A stretch of 64,000 bases of DNA from Aselliscus stoliczkanus (taxonomy: Eukaryota; Chordata; Mammalia; Chiroptera; Hipposideridae). The notes under the pieces were generated by a model, which saw only the letters and a list, made by a program, of their open reading frames with translations, made no database searches and was not told the DNA's origin. The stretch lies in assembly GCA_033961575.1 (NCBI GenBank), contig CM066735.1, positions 36,289,501 through 36,353,500 on the forward strand, in the 5' to 3' direction. Positions 31,730 to 43,856 of the stretch are shown here, piece by piece; position 1 is the stretch's first letter, and each line of letters starts with the position of its first letter. The translations under genes were made by a program, and so were the position numbers.

Positions 31730-33290
31730 TCTAAAAGGATTATTTTTATTGTCTCTTTTGGTTTCAGGATTGATAAAGATAATTACCTCTAGAGCTATAT
31801 ATTCAAACTTCTTTTTAGCTTAGAGCAGCCAAATGAGTGAGAGCCCAAATTTATTTCTTGCCTTAGGTGGAATATAAAAGTGATAATGAAAGAATGTCTG
31901 CTGTTTTCCTCAAGGCTATTTACTGTACCTCCTAGTCTGTCTCTGCAGGAGTGTGAGTGAGTGTGTATATGTGTGTGTTCGGATAACTAGGATTTTTTTC
32001 AGGATTTCTCTAACCTGTCTTTAATTTTTATACCTTTACATGTAGGGCAGAGGAAGGAGATCTGAAATCTGCATGGAACCAAAGTAGAATGGTAAAAATG
32101 TCTCTCAATATGAATTGCTTTCAACATTAGAATTTGAGGTTTGGCGCCTTCTCTATCTAAATGTTTCAGCCTGTTTTCTTGGCTTGATTGTTTACCCTTT
32201 TTATTCTTGTTAATGTTAGTTAATTAGAAATTTAGAAGTCTAGCTTAACTCCTTCATTCCTCTACCATTGCACCTATTTTGAAATTATAGCCATACCCAT
32301 AAAAAAGGAATATAATTCCTGTTAAATAAAGACTAAATTTAAACTACATATTGGAAATATCAATTCTTTGCAAGTCATATATCAGCTCTGACAACGATAT
32401 TACAAGTTTAATTAACACAAGAAAAGCTGATTATGCCAGGAAATATCACACAGCATCCTTCAGTCAAACAGGTCACACCAAACTAGGAAAATGATAGAAG
32501 AGTCTATAGAACAGACATTATGTAGGTATGTGAATAAGATTTTCCAAAATTTTCCCCTGAGAATGAGTGGATATTGAATAATTAGAGCCTCACACCTATG
32601 CGATATCTGTAGAAGTTTTAAATTGATTCAATATGATTACTCCATGTAAACTACACTATCTCCATTGAGTGTGTTTGTAGCATTTATAAGGCCTACATGT
32701 GATAAGGCTTTGAAAGGAAGATACTTCCTCAGACACTACTGGCTAATAATCAAAATGAGTTTTCTCTTCTTTATAGGTGTAGAGCCAGATGCCATGTGAG
32801 TGGTCATGATGAGTGCCACCTTCCCTTGGCCCTTGGAAACCTCCACTGTCTGTCACTAGCTCTTCCCATTTCTGGGTGACTGAGAAATACCCTACCCTAG
32901 GGAAACCTTCAAAGGCATGAGTTAAAGAAGTTAGGTTTCTGAATTCTAACATAAAGAAAAACCTCCAATTCTCTACCCCCTAGACATAAACCAAAAATAA
33001 ACATGCTGGTTTAGAGTCATTATGCATTTGGCGCCTGTTTGTTGCCCCCAGCCAACCTAAACTAATACTATTCCTGACCCTAGTCAACCAAACCTTAGAG
33101 TTGTCATATTGTGATTAAAAAAATAAAATAAAATAAAAGATTAAACTTGTTCATTTTGGGACATATTAATCCATACAGAAAAGCCATCTTTATGGTCTTT
33201 ATTTATAAATTATAAATGAAGAAAACATGCACTATCCAAATATTCCATAGAGCCATTAGCCATTATTTCAATACAGATAAACATAATAAG
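31730..33290. other. Unclassified sequence
   Basis: No family called. 32740-33080 is C-rich and of mixed complexity ('gcgcctgtttgttgccccca' at about 33031) and may be an old LTR or DNA-element relic. Confidence 0.35.
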
Positions 33291-33295
33291 ACTTT

Positions 33296-33298
<3 letters not shown>

Positions 33299-33343
<45 letters not shown>
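33299..33343. repeat. (AT)n microsatellite
   Basis: About 22 AT units. Confidence 0.96.
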
Positions 33344-33346
<3 letters not shown>

Positions 33347-33729
33347 AACAGTCCAGGTGAGGAAATATTTTTTTGTCCTTTTTGATTCATACTCTTAGAA
33401 TAATCTAGAAAACTCTGCCATTACTCCTTACACAAATGAGTCGACTTATATGTGTGGAATATGCTACATAAATTGAGAAAAAAAAACCATAGCCATTGTA
33501 TTCATGTTCTGTTAAATATCTGCTTTACACAAAATACATTTTCTTCAATATTAGGACTTATCACAGGATTTAAATGAATTGATGAACTGGTTAAATTGCC
33601 AAGCAAACTACTTTGACTCCAGCTGAGAGATAAAAAGCAGTTTCTTTGTAGTACTTTTTAAATCCGTATATAATAATAAAAAAAAAGTGTCAAAAACTCA
33701 GAAGGTAGAAACTCAAGAATGCAATAATA

Positions 33730-34430
33730 GGCATTGTCACTAAACAGCTATGATACATCAGTGGAACTGTGTTCCCTGTGGGGCAACAACAAGACGTTTA
33801 GCAGGAAATTGTGCCATTATTTAGGCCTTATGGATATGGTCATTAGAGGCCGCCGAGGATTCCTGTTCTGCGGAGGAGTACGGTCCAAGGTGTTCTCTGC
33901 AGTTTTCATCTCATCTTTTAAAGAGGAACATGAACAATGACATGTGTACACTTTGACAATTTGCCCACGGGGGTTTCATTACAAGCATTTACCATGAAAA
34001 ATCTTGATAAGTCTTTTGTTGGAAAAGGTAGCTGAAAACTGTCAAATTCTGGCCATTTGCGGTGCATAATTAGCCACTGCCATTGCTGTTATTATCCTGA
34101 CTCAAACTGGGTTTTAAATGGTTCTTTAGGAATAAACTCCTACATTCGTCAAATTCTGTGTAATGTGGAAATTTTGTTCTGGATGTTTATTATGTCTTTT
34201 CAGCCAAGCTCTGTCGGTTGTTCATCCTTAACTCATCCCCTGATAAGGAGAAAAGGACAGCACAAAAGAAGACAAAGATGCTCTTCCAAAAATACCCCAG
34301 ACTCTCAACAGTGGTTTGCATCTGAGTTACTGATTTCCTCCAAGTGTCCTAATTCCTACTGCTATAGAGTCTGTGCTGAAAGTGTTCGATTTCCTTTGGA
34401 ATTACCAGTTCCTTTATAGTTTTATTGTAC
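33730..34430. promoter_or_regulatory. Candidate conserved non-coding element
   Basis: About 700 bp of non-repetitive, balanced-composition text between repeats, unlike its AT-rich surroundings. A homeodomain-type core ATAATTAG lies in 'ggtgcataattagccactgc' (34060-34079). Other high-complexity runs are 'gaggccgccgaggattcctg' (33846) and 'aactcctacattcgtcaaat' (34135). The 120-codon frame (34057-34419) shows no domain. The regulatory call is inference only; conservation must be measured. Confidence 0.35.
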
Positions 34431-34439
34431 TTATTCTTA

Positions 34440-35380
34440 TATATTCACAACTAACATGCTGTCCTCCCAGAAATCATTTTTTTTTACTTTGAAATGGAAA
34501 TAAAAACATTCCTAGGCTATAGCAGTTGATATGTACTTAAAAAGGAATGAATAGTTCCAAACTATTTATATGCCCTGAGTCCTTTATACACATCTAGCTT
34601 AAAGTACAAAACAGCTTAAAAATATGTACCCTGATGCTTTTTGTTGTAAAACCCCAAAATGTGGACTTTCAATGTTAAAGTATAACAGGAAGGAATTATT
34701 TTCTTATCCTGTACATATTGTTTCATTTGTTTTCTTGATCATTTTCTTAAGATAGGCCTGACTGTCCCTGGATCTCCCTGGTGATGTGTGCTCAGATTTC
34801 AGTCATCCCTTATCATACCTTGACTCTACTATTCTGTGTCCCCACAGAAACTGATAATGCATTGATCCTGCCACCTATTTCCCAGTCCCCATCCCTAGTG
34901 TGGTCTCATTTTCTCCACTCCCAGATTAGAATCCACAGCTTCTAACTGTCATCACTCCCTTGACACATCCTCAGCAGTCTACACAATCTATTTTGCCCAC
35001 AAAACTGCCGAGAGAATCCCCAGCCTGGGAAGCTTCCATGTAACCTGTGCTTGAAGATAAATACCCAGTCTTGTTGATTGGGCTTATTTTAAATCATGAC
35101 TACTAACCTTGGTGGGCCTCTCATGTGGCGTGGCAATCCTTGCAATTACCCAGTTCGGTAACTCTCCCACTCTCTCCAAGAAGTATTTTACGCCATCTTC
35201 TTTTTCATCATGCTCCATGAACACCACTCCTATCCCACACTTATTTTTCTCCCATTTCCCCTTGGAAATAGAAATAATCACAGGAAAGAAATCCTAGATG
35301 GACCCAGCATCCCCTTTCTAACTTATCCATCACTGTTCTCATACTTTGTGTCCTTACTCCTATTAATAAGGGTGGATAAT
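34440..35380. other. C/T-rich sequence, possibly the start of an L2
   Basis: 34850-35380 is C/T-rich and could extend the L2 at 35380-36655, but I cannot align it block by block. Confidence 0.35.
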
Positions 35381-36655
35381 TACACTTGTTCACTAAATCC
35401 CATCTACTTTTCTTTACTCTGGGACATAATTCCAGGAATCATTCCCTCTCTCAAAACATTTTTTTTTCATCTTTTGCTCATTGCTCATTTTATACTTTTT
35501 TCTATAAAAATACATCTTTTTACACCATAACCATTCCTACTTACTGTACTACTTTACAGCAAAACTAATCACTATCTCCATTCTTGAATTCATTAATTTT
35601 CACTCTATTACCCAACAAAATATCTTCACTAACATCCACTTTGCTAAACTCAAAGGGCAAGTTTCTACTCACATTTTACTTAATTTATCAGCTTTACTCA
35701 ATTGGACCAGTTTTATATACCGTCTCTTTGAGGATGATCCACAGTATTTCTGTGTTGCAATATCTACCCAGATTTCTAGGCTTGTATATTACACTACTGG
35801 GTTGACGGAAAAGTCATGATGTATTTTTCTGTTTTTCATTGCAAAAATGCATCATGACTTTTCCAACAACACAATAGTTACTTGACATCGCCACTCAAAT
35901 GCATTAAACTTTACTCTTGATTTCCACCTTAAAGCCTACTCCTCCCCTTGTTTTCTCCATCTTAGTAAAGTGTGTCCTGTTTACACAGGCTCCACTAGTA
36001 ACTTTTTGGTCCAAACCACCAAGTTTTTCTCTCACCTGAATTATTGCCATAATTTCCTAAGTGATCTCTCTTCTTTAACCCCATGTCCTCCTCTACTCCT
36101 TTTCAACACAAAACCCAGAGAGAATGATCTAAGCCAAACGCTTATACTCCTCATAATTTTTATTTCACTGGGAGTCACATTTAAAATCCTTTGCCTTACA
36201 AAGTCTTATAAGATCTAGCCACTGCTACTGTTCTAACTTCAAATATTAATTCATTAAGCATTGGTCACTGTGCTCTAGTCCCACAGGTCTCCTCAATGTT
36301 CTTCAACCATGTTAGCGCCCTACATCTCTGCCTTTGAAGTTGCCTTTCTCTTTTTCGGGAGTGTTCTTGCCTCAGATACCTACAGTTTTTTGATGAATGT
36401 TACGCTATGTAGTCTTCTATTACTCTTCTATATAAGTAATTACATCCTTTGTTTGGTGTTGGTCCCCTTCCCTTCCTCTTTACTCTCTTTCATTTAATTT
36501 ATTACCCTATGTCATAGTATACATTTAATTAGAATATGTGTTTCTTGAGAGTAGTGCATATATTATGTTTTCAGCTATTATAACTGCTAATATGTGTTCC
36601 ATCTAACACATATTAGATATTCAATAAGTGTCTGTGTCTGTGGAATGAGTGAATT
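35380..36655 (+). repeat. L2 LINE fragment (RT region to 3' end)
   Basis: Colinear with L2 ORF2: 'aaactcaaagggcaagtttc', 'cttaatttatcagctttact' (region of the RT motif with F-D in intact L2, about 35675-35700), 'cctgaattattgccataatt' (36037), 'aagtgatctctcttctttaa', 'cctttgccttacaaagtctt' (36188), 'ctctgcctttgaagttgcct' and the 3' end 'attagatattcaataagtgt'. All frames are broken. A 78-bp mariner hairpin sits inside at 35797-35874. Confidence 0.75.
35797..35874. mobile_element. Mariner miniature element forming a near-perfect hairpin (78 bp)
   Basis: Bounded by TA on both sides (35795-35796, 35875-35876). The left arm gttgacggaaaagtcatgat pairs with the right arm atcatgacttttccaacaac over most of its length; a loop of about 10-12 nt lies around 35826-35845. 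Size and structure match MADE1-like mariner miniature elements (about 80 bp). A transcript would fold like a microRNA precursor. Confidence 0.85.
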
Positions 36656-36659
36656 AATG

Positions 36660-37265
36660 CATTGTCTTACAAATTAATTTAAACAATTATAGCCTCATCT
36701 ATTATATAGGACATAAACGTCAACCTACATTTCACTGACCTGATCAGTCATAGAGATAATGTCGAGTCCTTGATTATGCTTATTTCAGATAAACATGATA
36801 TCATATTGGAAATTAACATTTGGTTTAACCTAGATTTTCGATTACTTCACCCACATAAATTTGTCTTACTTTCCCCTGTACTTACCGGTTAACATGAAAA
36901 CTGGTGGTGTTTTCTCTCTCACTCCTCTAGCCCTGCTTTTTGGGGTACCACATACTCTGTATTAATTCCTTTATGCATTAAATATCTATATGGTTTTATT
37001 GACTAAGGCTGACCAGCAAAGTTTCCTGAAATAATTTTTCATACTCTTTTGATATAATTTTCTTGGTCTAGTACATCATTATTTTTTATCATAGTTGAAG
37101 TAATTGTTTCCATTGAATAATCTGGAATTACATCATTAATTATTTCCTGTGTCTAAAATCCCATTTTCAAAATTTCAGGCTTTTGAGGGAAAGCTGAGGC
37201 AGCATCAACTTGTTTTAATTTTAGGTGAAATAATCCTTCAATCACTATATATTATTATTTCTATA
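36660..37265. other. Unclassified AT-rich sequence
   Basis: No family recognised. Confidence 0.4.
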
Positions 37266-37269
37266 CTCA

Positions 37270-37560
37270 AAACTTGTTTTTATCTTAAAATCTCTTATGT
37301 GTAATATGGTTATTAAAATAACAATATTAGTTATTTTGGCAAGTATATTTCTGCTTTACCTTTTGCTATCTCTTTAATCTCAATATTTTTTAGATTATAG
37401 ATATATCTTTGAAAAACAATATAGAGTTGAACATTTAAAGAATGATCAAATCTGGTAATCTTTTAATTAGGAATGCTAATCCATTTACATTTATTGTGAT
37501 TATCAATATATTTGGACTTGTTTCTACTCTCTTATAGATTCCATACGATTTAATGAACTA
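37270..37560 (-). repeat. Old L1-like fragment, antisense
   Basis: 'aatcttttaattaggaatgc' and 'taatccatttacatttattg' (37480-37497) match the antisense of a conserved old L1 coding segment. Confidence 0.5.
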
Positions 37561-37861
37561 AAACTAAAAAAGAAGCAATGTGCTTTCAACACATCTATTA
37601 GTTAGCAATGGAAAAGGGAAAAGATTACCAAAATTTAAAATTTGAAATATGTCCTTGGTGTAGGAATAGTAAGAATGCCCTATTCCATTTGTTGATGAGT
37701 ACCTGTTTAGTCCTTCTAACAACTCCTCATATAATTTAGAAAGATTTCCATTACTTGTTCCTGTCTTTGGGGAGCAGATTTATTATCCATTTTCCTATAT
37801 CACCATATACTTGAGCATTTAGAGAGATTCTCTTCCTCAGGAATGTGAAGTACTTATTTAT

Positions 37862-37902
37862 TACTATTACTACTACTACTACTACTACTACTATTATTAT
37901 TA
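37862..37902. repeat. (TAC)n/(TAT)n microsatellite
   Basis: About eight CTA units followed by ATT units. Confidence 0.93.
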
Positions 37903-38199
37903 TATTATTTTGGTATAAGCTTGAGAGCCAAAGATAAGTTGAAAAGCAAAAGTGACTGATCAGTAGGCCTTATTTAGCAATACAATTCCCTTAATTATGC
38001 ATGTATGAGTGGGTGGGTAGTGAGTTCAATTTACTTGAGCATAACGATAGCCAATTATTTTATCCAAACACAGTCTCTAAAACTTAAGAGTCTCGTATTT
38101 TAACAACAGCCCTCCATGCTTCTCTCAGCCCCCTAACCTCTACCTAATGGCCAGTACCCTGAGAATTTTTGAAATAGTAGTGTCAGCAGGAGAGCCACA

Positions 38200-38700
38200 T
38201 TAAGCACTTACTTATTCAAGAGATTTTTACTGAGTACTAACCTTGTTCCAGGCACTTTTCTAGGTACTAGAAACAGAGTAGTAAACAGAAGAAAGAAAAA
38301 TTACTTCCTTCCTGGAGCTTGTAACACAGTAGAGAAAAATAGGCAATAAAAATTAAGCAAGTAGCATACAGTTTCTCAGATTGTGAAACATGTTGCAGAG
38401 AATAAGAAAGCAAGAAGAGTGTGTGAGAGAGAGAGTTGTATTCTAAAAATGAACATATCAGGATGGAACCCAGGATTACTCCAATGTGAAAAGTTTAGGG
38501 AGAAGGAGAGGAACTAGCAAAGCAGTAAGATTAGGAGAAGTTACCAGTGAAAAAGGAGGAAAACTAGTTTAGTGTATTTTCTAGAATTTAAGAGAAAATT
38601 GTTCCAAGCAGGAAAGTGGCATCCATTATTCCCCCCAATACATGGAAATCAACTGCACCAGTCACTGGGCAGTGCTGTGCATCTGTAAGGAAACAGAACT
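38200..38700 (-). repeat. L2-like 3' end, antisense
   Basis: 'ttattcaagagatttttact', 'gttccaggcacttttctagg' (38245) and 'tacttccttcctggagcttg' (38302) are the reverse of an L2 3' end. The right limit is uncertain. Confidence 0.6.
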
Positions 38701-39410
38701 CATGGTACAATGTTTACAAGATAAACAGAGGAGAATCCGGGGGAATAAAAAGCATGAGCAATTTTTTTTCAGATGTTTTCCATAAGGGAAATTGAGGGAC
38801 TTACCTGGTATGGGAAATGGGTCAATAGTGGTTTATGATGATGGAAGAAGTAATAGAATTTCTTTTTTACTTTCTGATGAAAATGACAAAGCAGGAAGGG
38901 ATAATTTGATAATGCAAAGGGCAAGAAAATCAATGTAATCCTATCACTGAATAGGTGAGAGAGGATGGGATAAAACACATAGCTTGAAGTTTAGATCATA
39001 GAAGGAGTAGTGATCATAGTGTTCAAAGTGAAAGATGAGTGAGCTCATCAGGGATAAGGGGTTGTCATGTGTGCAAAATTCCTTTTCTGATTTTTTTCAA
39101 TATTCTAAATAAAATGGACACTAGTTCATGAGCTGAGAGTGAGTAACAGGGAGGATGTATAGGGAGTTTGAGGAGAGATGAGGAGGTATAGAACAGTCTT
39201 CTAAGAGAGAGGGAGAGTAAAGAAGTTAGGAAAATGTAGGGTGATTGTCAGGCAGATTTTAGAGTCCATTTGATATTCATTATATGGGCACAAAGTAGAC
39301 TATTCAGCTGAGGAACTGACTAATATTGATTATAAGGCTGATAAATGGGATTGATATGTCTATATCCAGAATAAGTACTCAGAGGATGCTACAAATGCAC
39401 TGTAATTTAC
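38700..39410. other. Unclassified purine-rich sequence
   Basis: Purine-rich text ('gagagagggagagtaaagaa' near 39204) compatible with an old antisense L2 or LTR relic, not assignable. Confidence 0.3.
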
Positions 39411-39429
39411 AGTAGACTGCTTCAACACA

Positions 39430-40010
39430 GCCAGTCAGCAAGGAGTCCTATTAAACATAAACCTTCAGGGCTGAATCCTTTTTTGAAAGAAAGGGTTTAT
39501 TTAGCCATAAGCTGTCCAGAAAAAGAACCAGATCCTGGGGCCTGCAGTCTAAACCATCAGCAGCAAGACTACATGGAGAAGAAAACATGTCTGCAGTCCT
39601 TGGGCTGGGGGTTCTTTTATATAGTGAGTTTGTGGAAGAAAGATATAAGTTGTTTCAAAGGAATTCACACTGGCAATGTATAAGGAGTGTTGCGGGAGGC
39701 AGGAGAAGGTGAAGTGCAGAAAGTTCTGGGATAGTTGCATAGTCTCTAAGAAGGAAGGACTTGCTGTTTTTAAATTGGTTGTGGGCAACAGTCCAGAAAG
39801 TTCATGCATAAGCAAGATGTTGTGGAGTCCAGTGATCCGGTGATAGCTATTTTCTATAGATAAGAGCTGAAATAGCCACTTGGAAGTTGATTCAAAGTTT
39901 CAGCATACATTCAGGAAAAGGGCAGTTTTTTATTGCTTTCTACTTGTGCTCTGCTAACTGACTTACTTCTTGGCTCTTGTTCCTACTCTCTGGCTTGCTA
40001 CAATTTAATT
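39430..40010 (-). mobile_element. Old ERV1-like LTR (tentative)
   Basis: On the minus strand a TATA-like CTATATAAAAG (39611-39621) is followed about 110 bp downstream by AATAAA in 'ggctaaataaaccc' (39496-39509), the spacing expected of U3-R in an LTR. The sequence to the right (39620-40000) would be U3. Ends and target duplication were not resolved, so the family is uncertain. Confidence 0.4.
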
Positions 40011-40019
40011 TAAGACATT

Positions 40020-40490
40020 TCAGATTTTTTTTTTCCTTGTCAGCCTGAATTGCTAGGTGTATCACAGGACAATTAGGGTTAATGGGAAACTTCAAGAAGG
40101 GTACATTTCTTACGCTACTAGTGGCATCTTCACCTTTTGTACATACTTGATGATGGCTATAACAGCCACACCTCTATTTGGTTCAGTGGTTCTGTAAGTT
40201 CTTTTGTGCCTAATCATTTTTATACATATAAATTCTAAATTTCATAGACTCTAAATTCACATTGAAATACTTATTTATCTTCCATTTGCATTTATTTTTG
40301 TCAACCATTGTCTCACGTATGAAAACTATGACATCCCTATAAATATCCAGGGTATTTTTTTAATGTTATAATTTCCACAGTTGGTTATCCTTATGCTATA
40401 TTTAAATCGATTCACTGTTTACTTCCAGTTCTTTCATTCTATTACTTTTCTTTTCCACAGTTACTTATTAAAAGTTTTGAAATATTAGAA
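40020..40490. other. Unclassified sequence
   Basis: No family recognised. Confidence 0.35.
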
Positions 40491-40494
40491 ATTA

Positions 40495-40850
40495 AAGTTA
40501 GAGTGGACAATATAGTGAATAGCCATGTACTCATCACAACACATAGCTTAAAAAATAGAATACGACTACAGTTTAAGCTCTGTTTATAAACCTCTCTGCA
40601 CATATGTTCTTCCCTTTATGAAAAATTGTTATTATGCTATATTTAGTGATTATAATATCCAAAAGTCTTTGTACTTTAATGACGTACATTAAGCTTTATA
40701 TCTTATATTTTAACAACATATGTTAAAACAAGAAGTATATGTACACTATGGTATCATTTATGTGCATTGTTTAGCAGTATTTCAAACTTTATACAAATGA
40801 TAGTATACTGCACATATCTCTCTTAACATTCTCCCATGGGGCGTTAGGAA
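40495..40850 (-). repeat. Old L1M/HAL1-like 3' fragment, antisense
   Basis: 'gtgaatagccatgtactcat', 'cttaaaaaatagaatacgac' (40549), 'gttcttccctttatgaaaaa' and 'tttcaaactttatacaaatg' follow the antisense order of an old L1 3' UTR. Confidence 0.6.
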
Positions 40851-42170
40851 GGTTAATTTCCACAGTCCTCCAATTAACCTGAAGTATTTTCCTAAAGTTC
40901 TTGCATATCACAAACCCTGGAAGTCACTGAACATACTGATTGATAGTATTTCTTTGTAATTATTGGTACCTGGCGTTTTAGGGTAGTTTATGCCAGCTTG
41001 TCATCATTGTTTATTGATAATGGTAAGCCAGGTTTTATCGTTCAACTGGTCTCATGGCAAGAATATGCTAGTGACTAGTACCATATAAGGAACCTTGGCC
41101 AAGATTCCTTTTTGTAGTTGGTTCTGATGTATTTTGTGCACACCTTAATGATTTCTGATCCAAGGAAAATGCATAGAAATATATTTATGTATTTCCTCCT
41201 TATGGAGGGAGTAGAATAGGAGCAAAAGCCTAACACTTTAAGAACTTATGCTATAAAACAGCTTTGGGTTATGAAATAAACCTCTAATTTAGTGTTGTTG
41301 CAATATTGTATCCCTTTTTTTACAATAAACTGTAGATTTGTAAGCAGTCATCTGGAGCCCCATAAGTCTTCTTTAGCAATTGAACACTGCCAACCTCCCA
41401 CTGTGCACCTAGCAGCATTGTATTTGTGAAACTAATTCACTTTGATAGATATAGCCCTAATTACCCCATATATCTTTCCACCTGAGAATTTCCATTACAA
41501 GAAAAAAACTGTAGCTTATTTTTCCATTATCTTATTGAAATATATTTAGGTTTTATTTGTATTGAAAACAATTAGCATTCAAATACATGTCTCCACTTGT
41601 ATTTGTGCAAAAATTGAGCTACTAGTTCAAAGAACATAAATAACTTCAATTTCATTAAATTTTACTGGAATGCCACATTCTTATGTCCAGAAGCAGTATA
41701 TAAGTGTTTTCATTCCTCTCATCCTAGGAAACCTTTTATTTATTTTTAAGGTTTTTACACATTGGGCAGTCTGTGATATGGTCATTGGGCTAATTACTAG
41801 TAAGCATACTTGTATACATTTATTGGCCATAAATATTTCCTCTTCTGTGAATTACTTTTCAAAAAAAATAGTAATTTTTTGCTTAATTTTCCTTTTTTTC
41901 CTATCATTTGCTTATTTTTTCTTAGGTTGCTTATCTTTTCTTGTTCGTTTGTACAATTTCTTCACATTATCTTTATAACAGCTGTGCTGTGTATATGTAA
42001 AAGCTCCTATATGTCTGGGATTTATGTTTTTTCAGGATTTTAAAAATGCAGTCTATTTTACAAACTTTGCATTTGTTTCTGCTCGTTTTGTATTTTGTTT
42101 TAGAAATACTCAAACACTTTCAGATCTTTTCCCATATTTTCTTAGACATTCTAAAAATCTTAGAGTTTCA
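40851..42170. other. Unclassified; perhaps old antisense LINE
   Basis: T-rich text such as 41680-42170 resembles decayed antisense LINE DNA but gives no firm anchor. Frames of 71-102 codons are T-rich hydrophobic artefacts. Confidence 0.3.
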
Positions 42171-42176
42171 GTTTGA

Positions 42177-42259
42177 TTTTTTTTTTTTTTTTTTTGAGGG
42201 CAGTGTCACTGGCCCTCATATGTGGGACCCGAACCGGGCGCGCCACTCAGCCAGCCCCT
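42177..42259 (-). repeat. Short tRNA-derived SINE with internal deletion
   Basis: T tract, gagggcagtgtcactggccc, gacccgaaccggg, then directly cgcgccactcagccagcccc. About 37 bp including most of the A-box region is missing relative to intact copies. The target duplication agtttgat flanks it (42169-42176; 42260-42267). Confidence 0.93.
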
Positions 42260-42264
42260 AGTTT

Positions 42265-42850
42265 GATATTTTTAATCCACCTATAATTAACTTTATGTAT
42301 AGTAATAAGCAGGAGTCACTTTTCCCCATGTTTATAGTGAATCTTATAAAACTTTTTTGTAGGCATTTCTCTTTAAAGATATAAACCACATTACTGTAAT
42401 TTGTTTTTTAGTGTGTTTTTTTGATACATTCATGTATTTTATGTTAAAATATTCTTGCATTCTTAAGATTAAACCTAACTTGGTAATGGCTTCTGGTTAT
42501 ATTTCTATATTTAATTTGAGTTTTTCAATGTGTGCATATATAATCATAATTGAGATTAGCCTATAATTTTTGTATGCCTTTGTGGACTTTTAGTACTGTA
42601 GTTTAACAATAGTTCATAAAAGAAATTGATGAACAATCCTTCTTTTCATCCTTTGAAGTATTTGTATCAATCTGGGATTTGCTATCCCTTGAATATTGAT
42701 TGGACTACTTGGCATAACTATCTGGGATAACTGCTTTGGTTGCAGAAAAGTTCTTAAACATTCAATTTATTTTATAATTCTAGGACCCCTTTAGAATCGC
42801 TATTTAGTATGTAGGCTTTCTTAGGAGATAGCTTATTTATCTTGGTTTTA
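42265..42850 (-). repeat. Old L1 ORF2-like fragment, antisense
   Basis: 'aatccacctataattaactt' (42275), 'tcttgcattcttaagattaa' (42451) and 'gaacaatccttcttttcatc' (42630) follow the antisense order of the L1 reverse-transcriptase coding region. Highly diverged. Confidence 0.5.
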
Positions 42851-43159
42851 AAATATGCATCACAATTTTTTTTTTATAGAATTTTCTTAGCTTTCACTAG
42901 TCTTTCAGTATCAGTATATCTTATCTTCTGATATATTCTCCATGCTTTCAACTCTCCAGATTCTTAACTAAATCCTGAGATAAACTACAAGAAGTAATTA
43001 TTGAGAAAGAGCCTTGAGGACAAGAGAATGTTTTCCAGGTAAGACAGCAAAAAGAAAAATGGTGCTCTAGGCTTTTAATTAGAGATACACTTAAACCATA
43101 CATAAATCAAAAAAATCCAAAAAGCAAGAGGATAATACCAAGGGAAAACCATTGTAGCT

Positions 43160-43856
43160 TGTGCCCTCACAGCAGTCTCGCCATCTGCCTCCCTGCATTT
43201 GTCCATAACAGCAGAGCCTCATAGGGGCAGGATTTTCACTACGTTTATGGCAAAACCCCATGGGACCCCAAGAGAGAAGTTGGGTCAGTAAATGACGAGC
43301 AAGACTCTAAAAGATGTGCAAGACCCTAAAATAAGTGCAAGATCCTAAATGAAATATGCGCATCAGGGCGGCCCAAACCAGGTGTCCTCTGGAGGGTACC
43401 CTGGGAGGAATCAAGGAGGTGAAGCCTATGGGGCCTAAGGGCCTGTAAACCTTTATCTGCAGAGCTAACAGCCTGCCAGAGAACAGAAATCTTCCCAAGA
43501 TAACAGGAGTCCTCCTTGCATTCTTGCCTCTAAGTGTCATAGTGAATGTTCCCCTAGGAGGTACTGTTGTATTGGTCAAGGGTCTTTCAGCTGAGGAGGT
43601 CTGTGGGACATAGGGAGATTTGGCTAAATTCTTGGGTGATGCATGTGATTTACAGACCACAGAAAGAACAAAGCCCCTTCCCTGTGAGTACTGAATAAAA
43701 GCTGCAGTCTGACCAGATTCTGGGCTCTTTGTCCATCAGACAGAGTCCCCTTTATTGCCTTTAAAACTATCCCTTGTCTCTTGCTCTTTATTTCTGTTTC
43801 TGAGTCCCCACCGGTCCTCTCGAGGAAGCCAGACCCAGCTGCGCAGAGATGCAACA
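43160..43856 (+). mobile_element. Solo LTR, family A, copy 2
   Basis: Starts tgtgccctcacagcagtctc and ends ...agagatgcaaca. A perfect 6-bp target duplication gtagct lies at 43154-43159 and 43857-43862. About 697 bp. Three imperfect tandem units (gcaagac/tcctaaa...) lie at 43299-43360 in U3. AATAAA is at 43694-43699, followed by gctgcagtctgaccagattc and, in U5, ctctttatttctg and gagtccccaccggtcctctc. No gag, pol or env adjoins it. The 117- and 76-codon minus-strand frames are LTR artefacts. Confidence 0.94.

Noticed and set aside
34057..34419. 120-codon open frame as a possible exon or small gene
   Set aside because: No domain, and no clear splice sites that I could defend. The surrounding block is better treated as candidate non-coding conserved DNA.
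43160..43856. An intact provirus around the family A LTRs
   Set aside because: Each LTR is flanked directly by a target duplication with host sequence on both sides, so all are solo LTRs without gag, pol or env.
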